Notes: generated from the letters alone by a model not told the origin. Shown: positions 46,108 through 55,877, counted from the first letter of the stretch. The stretch: DNA of 64,000 bases from JAFCUW01 sp049897565 (GCF_049897565.1 NZ_JAFCWM010000020.1:29249-93248); one strand, 5' to 3'. Made by a program: numbers and translations.

Positions 46108-48327
46108 TCAGTCGGGGAGCTTGATCGCGGCGCGATACGGCATCACGCGCGAGGCCAGGCGGGTGTCGGTCTTGAACATCGCCACTTCGTCGCTGAGGAT
46201 GTGCGCCGCTTCCTGCAGCATCACGTCCTTGGCGTTCTTGGCAGCTTTTTCGGCAGCCAGTTCGGCCGCCAAGCTGCGCTCGTCCGCCTGCAGGCCGTCG
46301 TCCTGGCGCGGCGAGCCCTTGACGGCAACCGCCTTGGCCGGCCTGGTCGTCGGATCAGGCACCTTGCTGCGCGCTTCCTTGTCGTCGACCGTGCCTTGCG
46401 AAGCGAGCCGCGCTTCACGCAGCTTGGCTTTCGCCTCTTGGGTATCGCGCTCCTTGCGACGCACCACTTCGTTGAGCGAAATGGCGTTTTCCTTGCGCAG
46501 CTTGCGCATCTCGGCAATATCTTCCTGCAGGTACTGGAAGTCCTTGTCCTTGGCGATGCGCGCTTCGTGCCGCTTCTGCAGCGGTGCGATCAATTCCTTC
46601 AGGTCGCCCGAAGCGACATAGCTGGCCGGCTTGATCGACACGTACGGCAACGCGTTGTCGTAGCTCGACTCGCCGAAGTTCTCGTTGTCGGACGTCACCG
46701 GCAGCTTGATGTCGGGCGACACGCCGCGCAGCTGTGTGGTGCCGCCGTTGATACGGAAGAACTGGGCGATGGTCATCTTCAACTCGCCGTAATGCACCTT
46801 CTCGCTCGGCGGCGCGAAACGGTCGAGGTTGATCATCGTCTGCACGGTGCCCTTGCCGAAGCTCGGCTCGCCGATGATCAGGCCGCGGCCGTAATCCTGG
46901 ATGGCGGCGGCGAAAATTTCCGACGCCGATGCTGAACCGCGGTTGATCAGCACGCCGACCGGTCCGTCCCACGCCAGGCCAGCGTTGGTGTCGCTCTCGA
47001 CTTCGATGCGCCCTTCCGCGGTGCGTTGTTGCACCACAGGACCCTTGTCGATGAACAGGCCGGTCAGCTCGACCGCCTCGATCAGCGAGCCGCCGCCGTT
47101 GTTGCGCAGGTCGATCAGCACGTTGTCGACTTTTTCTTTCTTCAGCTCGCCGAGAATGCGGGCGACGTCGCGCGTGGCGCTCTTGTAATCCTTGTCGCCG
47201 CGGCGGCGGGCGTCGAAATCGAGGTAGAACGTCGGCAGCGAAATGACGCCGACGCGGCGCTTGACGCCGCCGTCGCGCACTTCGATGATCGATTTCTTGG
47301 CCGACTGCTCTTCCATGCTGATCTTCTTGCGCACCAGCGACACGGCTATGTGCTTGCCGTCGGTGCCGGCATCGGCCGGCAGCACGTCGAGCCGCACGGC
47401 CGAGTCTTTCGGGCCGCGGATCAGTTGCACGACGTCATCGATGCGCCAGCCGAGCACGTCGGTGAAGGCAGTATCGCCCTGGGCCACGCCGACGATGCGG
47501 TCGCCCACCTTCAGCTTGCCGGACAGGCCGGCCGGGCTGCCGGCGACGATCTCGCGAATCACCGTGTACTCTTCGCGCGTTTGCAGCACCGCGCCGATGC
47601 CTTCGAGCGACAAGCGCATGGCGATGTCGAAATTGTCGGCGGCGCGGGGGCCGAGGTAGTTGGTGTGCGGCTCGATCGACGTCGCGTAGGCGTTCATGAA
47701 CATCTGAAACACGTCTTCGTTGTTCAGCTTGCGCAGGCGCACCTGGTAATTGTCGTAGCGCTTGTCGAGCGCTTCGCGGATCGCCTTGTCGTCCTTGCCG
47801 GCCAGTTTCAGGCGCAGCCAGTCGTTCTTGACGCGCTTGCGCCACAGTTCGCGCGCCTCGTCTTCGTTCTTCGGCCAGGCCGCTTTTTCGCGGTCGAGCA
47901 TGTACGTCTCGTCGGTGGTGAAGTCGAGCTTGGTCTTGAGCAATTCGCGCGCATACGCCATGCGCTCGGTGAAGCGCTGCTGGTAGACGTTGAACAGGAC
48001 GAACGGCAAGGTCAGATTTTCGTTGTTGATCGCATCGTCGAGCTTGTTGCGGACGACGTCGAACTGGTCGATGTCGCTCTGCAGGAAGTACATCTTCTCG
48101 CCGTCGAGCGTCTTGAAGTAGCGGTCGAAGATCTTCTCGGACATCGCGTCGTCCAGCGGGAGTGCCTTGTAGTGATGGCGCGCCAGCATTTTCGACGCCC
48201 ACAGCGCCGCGCTCGCCTGCGACGGGATCGGCTTGAGCTGGGTGACGCCGACTTTGTCGGGCTGGGCGAAGCTAGCCGGGGCGGCCAGGGCGACCGCCAG
48301 TGCAACGATGAACATCTGCTTCTTCAT
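46108..48327 (-). CDS. prc: carboxy-terminal processing (tail-specific) protease Prc
   Basis: Periplasmic S41 protease that degrades proteins from their C-termini and trims cell-envelope enzymes. 739 residues with signal peptide (KKQMFIVALAVALAAPASFA), N-terminal helical domain (LARHHYKALPLDDAMSEKIF), a PDZ domain (EYTVIREIVAGSPAGLSGKL), the catalytic core with DLRNNGGGSLIEAVELTGLF, Ser in NRGSASASEIFA and Lys in GEPSFGKGTVQ, and the Prc-type C-terminal DUF3340 region. ATG 48327 is chosen because GGAGAG lies upstream. Confidence 0.95.
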   Translation of the reverse strand: MKKQMFIVALAVALAAPASFAQPDKVGVTQLKPIPSQASAALWASKMLARHHYKALPLDDAMSEKIFDRYFKTLDGEKMYFLQSDIDQFDVVRNKLDDAINNENLTLPFVLFNVYQQRFTERMAYARELLKTKLDFTTDETYMLDREKAAWPKNEDEARELWRKRVKNDWLRLKLAGKDDKAIREALDKRYDNYQVRLRKLNNEDVFQMFMNAYATSIEPHTNYLGPRAADNFDIAMRLSLEGIGAVLQTREEYTVIREIVAGSPAGLSGKLKVGDRIVGVAQGDTAFTDVLGWRIDDVVQLIRGPKDSAVRLDVLPADAGTDGKHIAVSLVRKKISMEEQSAKKSIIEVRDGGVKRRVGVISLPTFYLDFDARRRGDKDYKSATRDVARILGELKKEKVDNVLIDLRNNGGGSLIEAVELTGLFIDKGPVVQQRTAEGRIEVESDTNAGLAWDGPVGVLINRGSASASEIFAAAIQDYGRGLIIGEPSFGKGTVQTMINLDRFAPPSEKVHYGELKMTIAQFFRINGGTTQLRGVSPDIKLPVTSDNENFGESSYDNALPYVSIKPASYVASGDLKELIAPLQKRHEARIAKDKDFQYLQEDIAEMRKLRKENAISLNEVVRRKERDTQEAKAKLREARLASQGTVDDKEARSKVPDPTTRPAKAVAVKGSPRQDDGLQADERSLAAELAAEKAAKNAKDVMLQEAAHILSDEVAMFKTDTRLASRVMPYRAAIKLPD

Positions 48328-48498
48328 TCTTGGTCTCTCCATGCGTGGTGCTGGTAACTGCGGCCGGGACTGTCTGTTCACAAGGGTGCGTGCGCGCCGA
48401 ACGGGCTATCTGAGCGATTCTACCAGCATAGCGCGTCCGCACAGGGGCGGCTTGCGTAGTTTCACGTGGCAAGCTTACGAGGCGCCCTGCCCGCGCGT

Positions 48499-49059
48499 TC
48501 AAGGTCTTACAAATTGAAACAGACTGGGGCGCACAGCCGACGCCAGCGCGGCGACGGCGCCGATGATCAACAGGTACGGCCAGGAGCGCAAGGCGATGCG
48601 CCAGTCGACCCTCGACGGCCAGAACGACAGGAACTGCGGCGCCAGCGCGAAGGCGATCGCCAGGTCGACCGGCTGGAACGTCCAGCCCGGCGTGGTGCGC
48701 CATCGTGCCACCAGCAAAGGCAGCGCGATGATCAGGAACGGCGCCAGCGCGGCCGGCGCGGCGTTGTACCAGCGCACCCGCATCAGCGTCACCGAGCCGA
48801 GTTCCCAGTTGTGGCCGACGCGGCGGGGGATGATCGTGAGCGAACTGGGCCGCGCGCCAGTCAGCAGCCCGACCGTGAAATGCGCCAGTTCGTGGCAGAT
48901 GGTGCCGGCCACGGTGAACAGGAAGAAGAACGGATGGGTGCCGGCCAGCAGCCGGATCAGGAACGCCAGCGCCGCCGATGGCACCAGGTACAGCAGCAGG
49001 TCGCTGTGCTGGCAGGCAAAGGCCGGCACGATGGCCCGGCAGCCGGCGAGGAACGGCAT
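48499..49059 (-). CDS. M50-like membrane metalloprotease
   Basis: About 186 residues, four to five helices (LLYLVPSAALAFLIRLLAG, FFFLFTVAGTICHELAHFTV, APFLIIALPLLVA, LAIAFALAPQFLSFWP, LLIIGAVAALASAV). The zinc motif HELAH lies in the second helix, as in site-2-protease relatives. A second metal ligand (Asp) typical of M50 is not obvious, so activity is uncertain. ATG 49059 is used; GTG 49065 is two codons upstream. It follows tdk by a few bases. Confidence 0.75.
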   Translation of the reverse strand: MPFLAGCRAIVPAFACQHSDLLLYLVPSAALAFLIRLLAGTHPFFFLFTVAGTICHELAHFTVGLLTGARPSSLTIIPRRVGHNWELGSVTLMRVRWYNAAPAALAPFLIIALPLLVARWRTTPGWTFQPVDLAIAFALAPQFLSFWPSRVDWRIALRSWPYLLIIGAVAALASAVRPSLFQFVRP

Positions 49060-49071
49060 CGCCACGCCCGC

Positions 49072-49620
49072 TTATGCGTAGAAGCAGCGGCCGCAAGCCT
49101 GGAGATAGCGCTCGTTGCCGCCGATGCTGACCTGCTCGCCTTCGCGGATGCGGCGTCCTTCTTCGTCGACGCGCACGTTCATCGTCGCCTTCTTGCCGCA
49201 GGCACAGATATTCTTGAGCTCTTCGATATCGTCGGCCAGCGCCAGCAGGTAGGCCGAGCCGGGAAACGGATCGCCACGGAAATCGCTGCGCAGGCCGTAG
49301 CAGATGACCGGCACGCCGCGCACCTGGGCCAGCTGGTGCAGCTGCTGGACCTGGACGGTGCTGAGGAACTGGGCTTCGTCGACCAGCACGCAGGCCACCT
49401 GCGGCACTTCGGCGAGGAAATTATAATCGGCGTCAAAGGTATCGACCTGGCGCTGCGGGCCTAGGCGCGAGGTAACCTGGCCGACGCCGTAGCGGCTGTC
49501 GACAGCGGCGGTGTAGAGCTTGACGCGCTGACCCTGCTCTTCGTAATTGTGCGCTACCTGCAGCAGCGCGGTCGATTTGCCGGCGTTCATCGCCGAGTAC
49601 CTGAAATAAAGTTTTGCCAC
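49072..49620 (-). CDS. tdk: thymidine kinase
   Basis: Phosphorylates thymidine for dTTP salvage. 182 residues: P-loop YFRYSAMNAGKSTALLQVAH, DEAQFL Walker B, ICYGLRSDFRGDPFPGS, and a zinc site with two cysteine pairs (CACGKKA, CGRCFYA). The start is GTG 49620 with AGGGCGG upstream; no ATG gives a full P-loop. Confidence 0.95.
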   Translation of the reverse strand: MAKLYFRYSAMNAGKSTALLQVAHNYEEQGQRVKLYTAAVDSRYGVGQVTSRLGPQRQVDTFDADYNFLAEVPQVACVLVDEAQFLSTVQVQQLHQLAQVRGVPVICYGLRSDFRGDPFPGSAYLLALADDIEELKNICACGKKATMNVRVDEEGRRIREGEQVSIGGNERYLQACGRCFYA

Positions 49621-49716
49621 TGCCCGCCCTGTAGCCTGTTGGAAGCCGCAATTATAGCAAGCGCGGATACTGCCGAGCCAGCATCGGGCGGCAGTATCAA
49701 TCAATGGCAGCCGCGG

Positions 49717-50253
49717 TCAAAGCGCGCGGCCGCGGCGCGCCGCGAACCCGACTACGCCGAGGCCGACGAGCAGCATGCCGTAGGCGCCCGGTTCCGGCAC
49801 CGCCAGGGTCAGGTCGTTGGCGGTGGGCCAGAGCGCAGTGCCGTTCTGCGCCGCCGACAACACCAGCGAGACCAGCGGTGCGTTCGAGGTGAAGCCGAGG
49901 AAGCTGCTGGTCATCGGGTCGTTCAGCGTCACCGTCCGGGTAGCGCCGGACAGCGCCGTGAGGGTCAGCATGCTGCCTGGGGTAAATTGGCCATCGGCAT
50001 CGGAGCCGAACAAGAACCCGCCGAGCGCATATACGCCTGGCGAAAAGCCGGAGAAGGTGATCGAGTCGCTCGAGACGGCCGTCGACAGCCAGCGATCGGT
50101 ACCGGTACCGGCCGGGAAGAAGATCGACGCCGGACCGGCGCTGGCGGAGTAGTTGTACATGCCGGCCACGCGCGCGAGCGGCGTTGGCAGCGGCGACATC
50201 GGCAGGTCGTCGAAGGTGTCGGTGGCGGCGTTGGTTGAAAATTGCCGTGCCCG
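49717..50253 (-). pseudogene. PEP-CTERM protein, N-terminally truncated tandem paralogue
   Basis: The frame opens directly after the stop of the upstream paralogue and reads RARQFSTNAATDTFDDLPMS, matching the SGTDSFDDLT region of that paralogue, so signal peptide and about 45 residues are missing. The remainder (RVAGMYNYSASAGPASIFFP, DPMTSSFLGFTSNAPLVSLV) ends in a PEP-CTERM anchor (VPEPGAYGMLLVGLGVVG, then basic residues). The first ATG (50199) would give a 160-residue protein that cannot be exported. Likely a deletion between tandem copies. Confidence 0.78.
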
Positions 50254-50907
50254 TCAACCGGCGCGGCGGCGCGCCATGAAGCCGACCAGGCCAAGGCCCA
50301 GCAGCAGCATGCCGTAGGTTTCCGGCTCCGGCACAGGCATGCCGATGGTCACGTTGTTGGCCGTCGACCAGTAGGCCGTGCCGCCGGGGATGGCATCGGT
50401 GTGCAAGGTCACCGTCAACAGCGCAGCGGTGGAAATGAAGCCGAGGAAGGTCGATATGGTCGTGTCGTACAGATTGACCGTGCGCGTGGTGGCGCCGCCG
50501 GTGGCGGTCAGGGTGAGGGAGCGGTTGGGCGAAAAAGCGCCGGCCGCATCCGAGCCGAAGAAGTTGCCACCGAATGCGCGCAGGCCGCCGAAGTTGTCGA
50601 ACGTGATGATGTCGTTGCTGACGGTCGGCGCCAGCCAGACATCCCCGCCGGTGGTGCCAGCCGGCCAGAAATTTGACACCGGCCCGACGCTGGCGCGATA
50701 GCTGTAGGCGCCGGCGATGCGCAGCAAAGGCGAGCTGGTCTGGCTGACGGTGAGGTCATCGAAGCTATCGGTGCCGGAAGAACTGAGCGCGGCCAGAAAG
50801 GCTGCGCGGTCGGTGAAGATGGTGATTTCGGCCTGCGCCGCCGCTACCACGCACAGCAGCGCGGCAGCGAAGGACAGGGATTTAAGCGACAACGATTTCG
50901 GTTTCAC
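50254..50907 (-). CDS. PEP-CTERM sorting-domain protein
   Basis: 217-residue exported protein. Signal peptide (SLSFAAALLCVVAAAQA), one beta-sandwich domain (DRAAFLAALSSSGTDSFDDL, FGGNFFGSDAAGAFSPNRSL) and the PEP-CTERM signal VPEPETYGMLLLGLGLVG followed by MARRR, recognised by an exosortase (not in the window). Such proteins go to the cell surface or matrix. A degraded tandem copy follows immediately. Confidence 0.9.
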   Translation of the reverse strand: MKPKSLSLKSLSFAAALLCVVAAAQAEITIFTDRAAFLAALSSSGTDSFDDLTVSQTSSPLLRIAGAYSYRASVGPVSNFWPAGTTGGDVWLAPTVSNDIITFDNFGGLRAFGGNFFGSDAAGAFSPNRSLTLTATGGATTRTVNLYDTTISTFLGFISTAALLTVTLHTDAIPGGTAYWSTANNVTIGMPVPEPETYGMLLLGLGLVGFMARRRAG

Positions 50908-51051
50908 AATTGCACTCCTGAGAAATGGTTAGGTCGAGCCAGCGAAAGAAGCCAGCTCAGGTTAATCCGATTTCAGAAGTCATTGCAATAACCTTAACTT
51001 TTATTTAAATACATCTTGCGCAAAGTGGAACATGCGAACTCTGTCGGGAAC

Positions 51052-53268
51052 CTATTTGCCGGGATGATACTTGCGCTCGAGGGAAGCCTCGATGTCGGCT
51101 TTGTAGAACAGCACGTCCTTGAACTGCCCCTTGCTGTACATCTCGGCCTGGTCGCTGAAGTGCTTCGACGCCGGGTCGGCGCTCTGGCCGCCGGCCAGGA
51201 TGCTTTTAGCGCGCAGGCGCGGGCCGAATTCAACCACCGCCACGAAGCTGTTGCCACGGTCGCCGTAAATGCGCTTCGTCTTCTGCTTCGCGACCATGCC
51301 GAACGACGCCAGCGAACCCCAGTTAGCCGACGTAAATGCCACCGGGTAACTCGGCTTGCTGTCGTCGTACTGCTGGTCGACCGCGCCGCTGATGCGCTGG
51401 AAGCGGTTGATCTCGCCCCATGGCGTCTGCCAGGTGCCGAAGTCCGCCGCCAGCTTGTCCGACGCGCGCGCCAGCGCCTGCAGCCGCTCCTGCGCGGTGA
51501 TACTGCTGCCGATGTAGTCGACCACCGGTATCTCTTTGGCGCGCGCCGCGGCTGATGCGCCGGCCACCATCTGCTGGCCCCAGTACACCGCCAGCGCCGT
51601 CGGCACCGACGTCACCGAAAAGCGCAGGTCCCAGCCGCGCAACGCCGCTACCTGCGCGGCCAGTTGCGCCTTCTGCGGATCGTTTTCAGGCAGCGCCTCC
51701 CAGTCCTTCACCAGCGCCGGCACCAGCGGTTCGAACGCGGTCAGGTAGCTGTCGTAGGCGGCGGCGACCAGGCTGTCGAGGGTGAAGCCTTGGGCGTCCT
51801 GCAGTACCTTGATGGCGTGCAGGCCGCGCGCGTTTTCCGGCAGCGTCCACATGTAGGCGGCGTAGTCCTTCTGGCGCGGGCTGTCGGCGCCGGCCGCGGC
51901 GAACGGCCAGTTGTTGGTGTTGAGGATGTAGCCGCTTGCCGGATTTTTCAGAATGATGGTGTCCTTGACGTCGTGCAGGCCACGCCACTCGGTGGCGGGA
52001 TTGGCGCCGTCAACGGCATGCGCCCAGTCGAACGACGGGTCGCGCTTCGGCACGAAATTACCGTGGAAGTAGGCGATGGTGCCGTCGGCATCAGCATACA
52101 CGGTGTTGTTCGACGAGTTGGTGCGCAGCTCCATCGACTTGTAGAACTGCTTGTAGCCGGTCGCCTTGGTGCGGGTGTACGATTGCGTCAGCGCCTTCAG
52201 CGGCTCCTCCATCAGCTTGACCGACACCCATTTGCCGCCGGCTTCACGCACCACCGGACCGTGGTGGGTGAAGTACGCGGTGACCGTCTTGCTGGCCATG
52301 CCGGTAGCGGTCTTGTACGGCAGCGTAATCGGCACCGCGCGCATCGGCCGCTGTTCGGCGCCGTACTTGTAGAAGAATCTGCCGTCCTTTTCGACCACCG
52401 TTTCGAGGTATTCGTCGATGACGTCGCCGCCGCCGGAGGTGTGCATCCACCCTGCCCGCTCGTTGAAACCCTGGTAGACGAAAAACTGTCCCCAGGTCAC
52501 GGCGCCATACGCGTTCAGGCCTTCCTCGCTGACCATGTGCACTTCGGGGCGGAAGTAGAACGACGTGTGCGGATTAATCAGCAGCAGCGCGTGGCCGGAC
52601 GCGCTGCGTTTCGGCGCGATGGCAAAGCCGTTCGAGCCGCGCGGCTCAGGGCCGAAGCCGCTGCCGGCGTCGGCGTCGGCCAGCTTGACCGCGGCGCCGC
52701 TGCCGTACATTTTTTCGAGCTGCTTCAGGTCGATCGACTCGATGTCGCCGCCGATGCTGCCTTCGCTGAACGCCAGCGCCATCCACGGCTCGAAGTGCGA
52801 GATCAGCTTCGGCTTCACTTCCGGGTGCGTGTGCAGGTAGAAGTTGAGGCCATCGGAAAAGGCCACCATCAGCTTTTTCAGCCACGCCGGGCTGGCCGCG
52901 TATTTTGCCTGCATGTCCTGCGGCGTGATGAACATCTTCATGCGCAGGTCGCGCCACAGCTCCTTTTCGCCCTCGACTTCGGCCAGGCGCCCAAGCGCAT
53001 TGATGTAATTGAGTTCGACGCGATTGAAGTCGTCCTCCGCCTGCGCGTAGAGCAGGCCGAATACCGCGTCGGCATCGGTCTTGCCGAACACGTGGGGAAT
53101 GCCCCACTTGTCGCGCATGATGGTCACGCGTTGCGCCATCGCCTGCCAGCGCGCCTGCTCGGCATTGGGCTTGCCGGCTTTGGCCGGCTGCTGCGCCTGT
53201 GCCGGCAACGCTGCAAACAAGGAAGCGCAACCGAGCAGCGCGCTGAAGACGAGGCGTTGTGAGAACAT
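51052..53268 (-). CDS. penicillin-acylase family hydrolase (S45)
   Basis: 738-residue periplasmic Ntn hydrolase with signal peptide (LVFSALLGCASLFAALPAQA). The precursor should self-cleave before the nucleophile Ser in PRGSNGFAIAPKRSA. Large-subunit motifs are NPHTSFYFRPEVHMVSEEGL, HTSGGGDVIDEYLETV and NTNNWPFAAAG. The family includes penicillin acylases and the AHL acylases PvdQ/QuiP; sequence alone does not tell substrate. AGGAG lies ten bases before ATG 53268. Single gene, downstream of a ParB-like gene. Confidence 0.9.
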   Translation of the reverse strand: MFSQRLVFSALLGCASLFAALPAQAQQPAKAGKPNAEQARWQAMAQRVTIMRDKWGIPHVFGKTDADAVFGLLYAQAEDDFNRVELNYINALGRLAEVEGEKELWRDLRMKMFITPQDMQAKYAASPAWLKKLMVAFSDGLNFYLHTHPEVKPKLISHFEPWMALAFSEGSIGGDIESIDLKQLEKMYGSGAAVKLADADAGSGFGPEPRGSNGFAIAPKRSASGHALLLINPHTSFYFRPEVHMVSEEGLNAYGAVTWGQFFVYQGFNERAGWMHTSGGGDVIDEYLETVVEKDGRFFYKYGAEQRPMRAVPITLPYKTATGMASKTVTAYFTHHGPVVREAGGKWVSVKLMEEPLKALTQSYTRTKATGYKQFYKSMELRTNSSNNTVYADADGTIAYFHGNFVPKRDPSFDWAHAVDGANPATEWRGLHDVKDTIILKNPASGYILNTNNWPFAAAGADSPRQKDYAAYMWTLPENARGLHAIKVLQDAQGFTLDSLVAAAYDSYLTAFEPLVPALVKDWEALPENDPQKAQLAAQVAALRGWDLRFSVTSVPTALAVYWGQQMVAGASAAARAKEIPVVDYIGSSITAQERLQALARASDKLAADFGTWQTPWGEINRFQRISGAVDQQYDDSKPSYPVAFTSANWGSLASFGMVAKQKTKRIYGDRGNSFVAVVEFGPRLRAKSILAGGQSADPASKHFSDQAEMYSKGQFKDVLFYKADIEASLERKYHPGK

Positions 53269-53299
53269 GCGGACTTTACTCCTGGTGTGGGGGTGTGAC

Positions 53300-54064
53300 T
53301 TAGAGGCCCAGCTGTTGTTTCAGCGCGGCGTTTTCGAGTTCAAGCGCATCGACCTTGTCGCGCAGCCCGGCGACCTGCGCGCGAAGGTCGGCCGCTTCAT
53401 CGGCTGGCGTCTCTTTTGGCGGGCGGCTGCCGGCCTTCTGTTCGCGCACCTGGCGCGCGGCCAGCTGCAGCTCCTTGCGCCCGCCGGCCACCGCGACGAT
53501 CTGTTCCGAAGGCGGCAGCGAGGCGACGTTGGCGGCGGCGTTGATCGAGATCGTCCCGGCGCGCACCGCTTCCACCAGCTGCGGCGTGGCCGCCTTCTGG
53601 ATCCGTTCGATCTGGCTGATGGTATTGCTCGACACGCGCGCCGCCTTGGCGACGTCTTCGCGCGTATTCCACGGCGGCGATTCGGGTGCGGCCGCTGGTG
53701 CGGCGTCGGTTTCCGGCTCCGCCGCGGCGCGCTGCGCCACGCGCGCGGTGACGATGTCCTTCTTGCGCAGCGCGAGCACGCCGCGCTGGTAGTCCGACAC
53801 GCTGCGGCGCGCCAGGTGGTTATCGATCATCCACAGCATGACGTCGTCGAGCGAGCTGAAAGTGGTGTTCTGGACGGTGCGAAATTCGATGCCGTGGCGG
53901 GTACAGATGTCGTAGCGGTTGTGACCATCGATCAGCGTTTCGCCCCATAGCACGAGCGCGTCACGGCAACCTTCGGCCAGCAGGCTGCGTTCAAGCGCGG
54001 CGGATTCATTGGCCGTAAGCGGGTCGATAAACGAACGCAGTTCTTCGTTAATAGTGATATTCAA
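53300..54064 (-). CDS. ParB-like (plasmid replication/partition-related) protein
   Basis: 254 residues. N-terminal ParB/Sulfiredoxin-type domain with the GETLIDGHNRYDICTRHG motif, HTH-like segments (REDVAKAARVSSNTISQIER) and a C-terminal leucine zipper-like coil (LRAQVAGLRDKVDALELENA). Start is TTG 54064 with AAGGA six bases upstream. No ParA partner is near. It lies just outside the island. Confidence 0.85.
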   Translation of the reverse strand: MNITINEELRSFIDPLTANESAALERSLLAEGCRDALVLWGETLIDGHNRYDICTRHGIEFRTVQNTTFSSLDDVMLWMIDNHLARRSVSDYQRGVLALRKKDIVTARVAQRAAAEPETDAAPAAAPESPPWNTREDVAKAARVSSNTISQIERIQKAATPQLVEAVRAGTISINAAANVASLPPSEQIVAVAGGRKELQLAARQVREQKAGSRPPKETPADEAADLRAQVAGLRDKVDALELENAALKQQLGL

Positions 54065-54346
54065 TTCTTGTCCTTGGATGTTCAGGCGCTCCGGGACCGC
54101 CGGTGCGCCGCCACGAATGCTACACCATCCGCGGCGGCGGCCAAAGCAAGGTGGGGTTGCTACCGGGAAGGCGCTTCAGTTGAGCACACACAGAAATGGG
54201 GTCCCTGCGTGCGCAAGGACGGCGCCGCCTGGGCTGTTAGCCTGAAGACCGTCGTCCACGCGCACGCGGGCACCCCATTTATCAGATCAACGAGGCACCA
54301 TATCGCAGCCGAAGGACCTGCTCCCTGTGCTAGAATATCGCCCGTT

Positions 54347-54433
54347 GCCCGGGTGGTGAAACTGGTAGACACCCGAGACTTAAAATCTCGTGTCAGAAAT
54401 GGCGTACCGGTTCGATTCCGGTCCCGGGCACCA
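54347..54433 (+). tRNA. tRNA-Leu (anticodon TAA)
   Basis: 87 bases. Acceptor stem GCCCGGG (54347-54353) with CCCGGGC (54423-54429), anticodon stem CGAGA/TCTCG with loop CTTAAAA and anticodon TAA at 54381-54383, a long class II variable arm, T-arm with GGTTCGATTCC, and an encoded CCA end. TAGAAT at 54331-54336 is a promoter candidate. Its 3' end is the probable integration site of the island. Confidence 0.97.
54409..54433 (+). other. putative island attachment site (tRNA 3' end)
   Basis: The last 25 bases of the tRNA-Leu, from the T-arm to CCA. An integrase gene of the tRNA-targeting type starts 176 bases downstream. No second copy of this segment is present up to 64 kb, so the other attachment site should lie further right. 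Confidence 0.45.
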
Positions 54434-54465
54434 AGCACCTGATTCATGTTGTGTCATGCAGCATC

Positions 54466-54501
54466 AAAACCCGCCTTCTTCATAGGGAGCGCGGGTTTTT
54501 T
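54466..54501 (+). terminator. intrinsic terminator after tRNA-Leu
   Basis: Nine-base stem AAAACCCGC/GCGGGTTTT, 16-base loop, followed by further T. It lies 33 bases after the tRNA end. Confidence 0.85.
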
Positions 54502-54608
54502 GTTGTCTCATACAGTGTTGGGCAGTATTATCGAATGCCAACAAGTTGATGGTACTTTTGTTGGCATCTTTAAACCGCCTTAAATGAGATACCAACAACG
54601 AGGGAAAC

Positions 54609-55826
54609 ATGGCGCTTACAGATACATTCATTCGCAAGGTGAAGCCCAGCGGAGCCTCCGCGGGAGACAAGCACACGGACGGTCAAGCGCTCCACTTGCT
54701 TGTGAACGCAGCTGGAAAGTACTGGCGTTTAAGCTATCGATTTGACGGCAAACAGAAAACTTTGGCGCTGGGGGTCTATCCCCAAGTATCGCTTGCCCAA
54801 GCCAGAACTCGGCGGGATGAAGCACGCAAACTAATCGCCGATGGCGTCGACCCCATGAGGGCGAGGAGCGACAACAAACTTGCGAAGGCCAACGAGGCCG
54901 CGACTACATTTGAATCAGTTGCACGAACCTGGCTCACCAAGACCGCGCCGAGCCGCGCAGAGAGTACGCAAAAAAAGAATACCACCTGGCTGGAGCGAAA
55001 CGTTTTTCCATGCATTGGAGGAATGCCGATTTCCACAATCGGCCCGCGGGATGTGCTCCGAGCTGTCCAAACGATGGAGAGCCGCGGCGCGATCGAATCG
55101 GCACACAAAGTGAAGCAGCTTTGCGGTCAGATATTTCGTTTCGCGGTTGCTGGGCAACTCGCCGATCGCGACGTGACAGCAGACCTCCGAGGCGCATTGG
55201 CAGTGATACCACGATCGCACTATGCTGCGATCACTGAGCCGAAGGATGTCGCTAATCTGATGCGGTCCATCTTCGGTTACGCGGGCCATCCATACGCGGT
55301 TGCTGCCCTGAAACTATCGCCCCTGGTTTTCGTGCGGCCGGGGGAATTACGTTCGGCAGAGTGGACGGAGCTCGATCTAGATGCAGCTGAATGGCGTATC
55401 CCAGGGAGTAAGATGAAAATGAAGGCCGATCATCTCGTCCCCCTCTCTGCCCAAGCCGTAGCGCTGCTTCGCAGCGTACATCGGATGACTGGAGACGGAA
55501 GGTATGTATTCCCAAGCATCCGGTCAAGCGACCGATGCATGAGTGAGAATACCATCAATGCAGCCCTGCGCAGCATGGGCTATAGCAAAGAGGTCATGAC
55601 AGCGCACGGATTCAGGGCGATGGCGCGCACGATCTTGGATGAGGTCTTGGGCGAACGCGTTGACCTTATCGAACACCAACTCGCCCATGCCGTCAAGGAC
55701 CCGAATGGGCGCGCATACAATCGAACAGCGCACCTGCCCGCACGCCGATCCATGATGCAGCGCTGGGCCGACTACTTGGACGCCTTGCGCAACGATGCGT
55801 GCAATCGCCAAATATGCCTCGCTTAA
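54609..55826 (+). CDS. tyrosine-type site-specific integrase
   Basis: 405 residues. N-terminal DUF4102 arm-binding domain (LTDTFIRKVKPSGASAGDKH, LGVYPQVSLAQARTRRDEAR), a SAM-like core domain (FESVARTWLTKTAPSRAEST) and a C-terminal catalytic domain with the first Arg in VRPGELRSAEW, then HGFRAMARTILDEVLG and an EHQLAHAVKDPNGRAYNR end with the Tyr nucleophile. P4/CP4-57-like integrases of this class insert at tRNA 3' ends, which fits the tRNA-Leu just upstream. Confidence 0.96.
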   Translation: MALTDTFIRKVKPSGASAGDKHTDGQALHLLVNAAGKYWRLSYRFDGKQKTLALGVYPQVSLAQARTRRDEARKLIADGVDPMRARSDNKLAKANEAATTFESVARTWLTKTAPSRAESTQKKNTTWLERNVFPCIGGMPISTIGPRDVLRAVQTMESRGAIESAHKVKQLCGQIFRFAVAGQLADRDVTADLRGALAVIPRSHYAAITEPKDVANLMRSIFGYAGHPYAVAALKLSPLVFVRPGELRSAEWTELDLDAAEWRIPGSKMKMKADHLVPLSAQAVALLRSVHRMTGDGRYVFPSIRSSDRCMSENTINAALRSMGYSKEVMTAHGFRAMARTILDEVLGERVDLIEHQLAHAVKDPNGRAYNRTAHLPARRSMMQRWADYLDALRNDACNRQICLA

Positions 55827-55877
55827 CAGCCGACATTCAATGCTCGGAAACGGTAACTCCACTCCCCACCTAACCCT

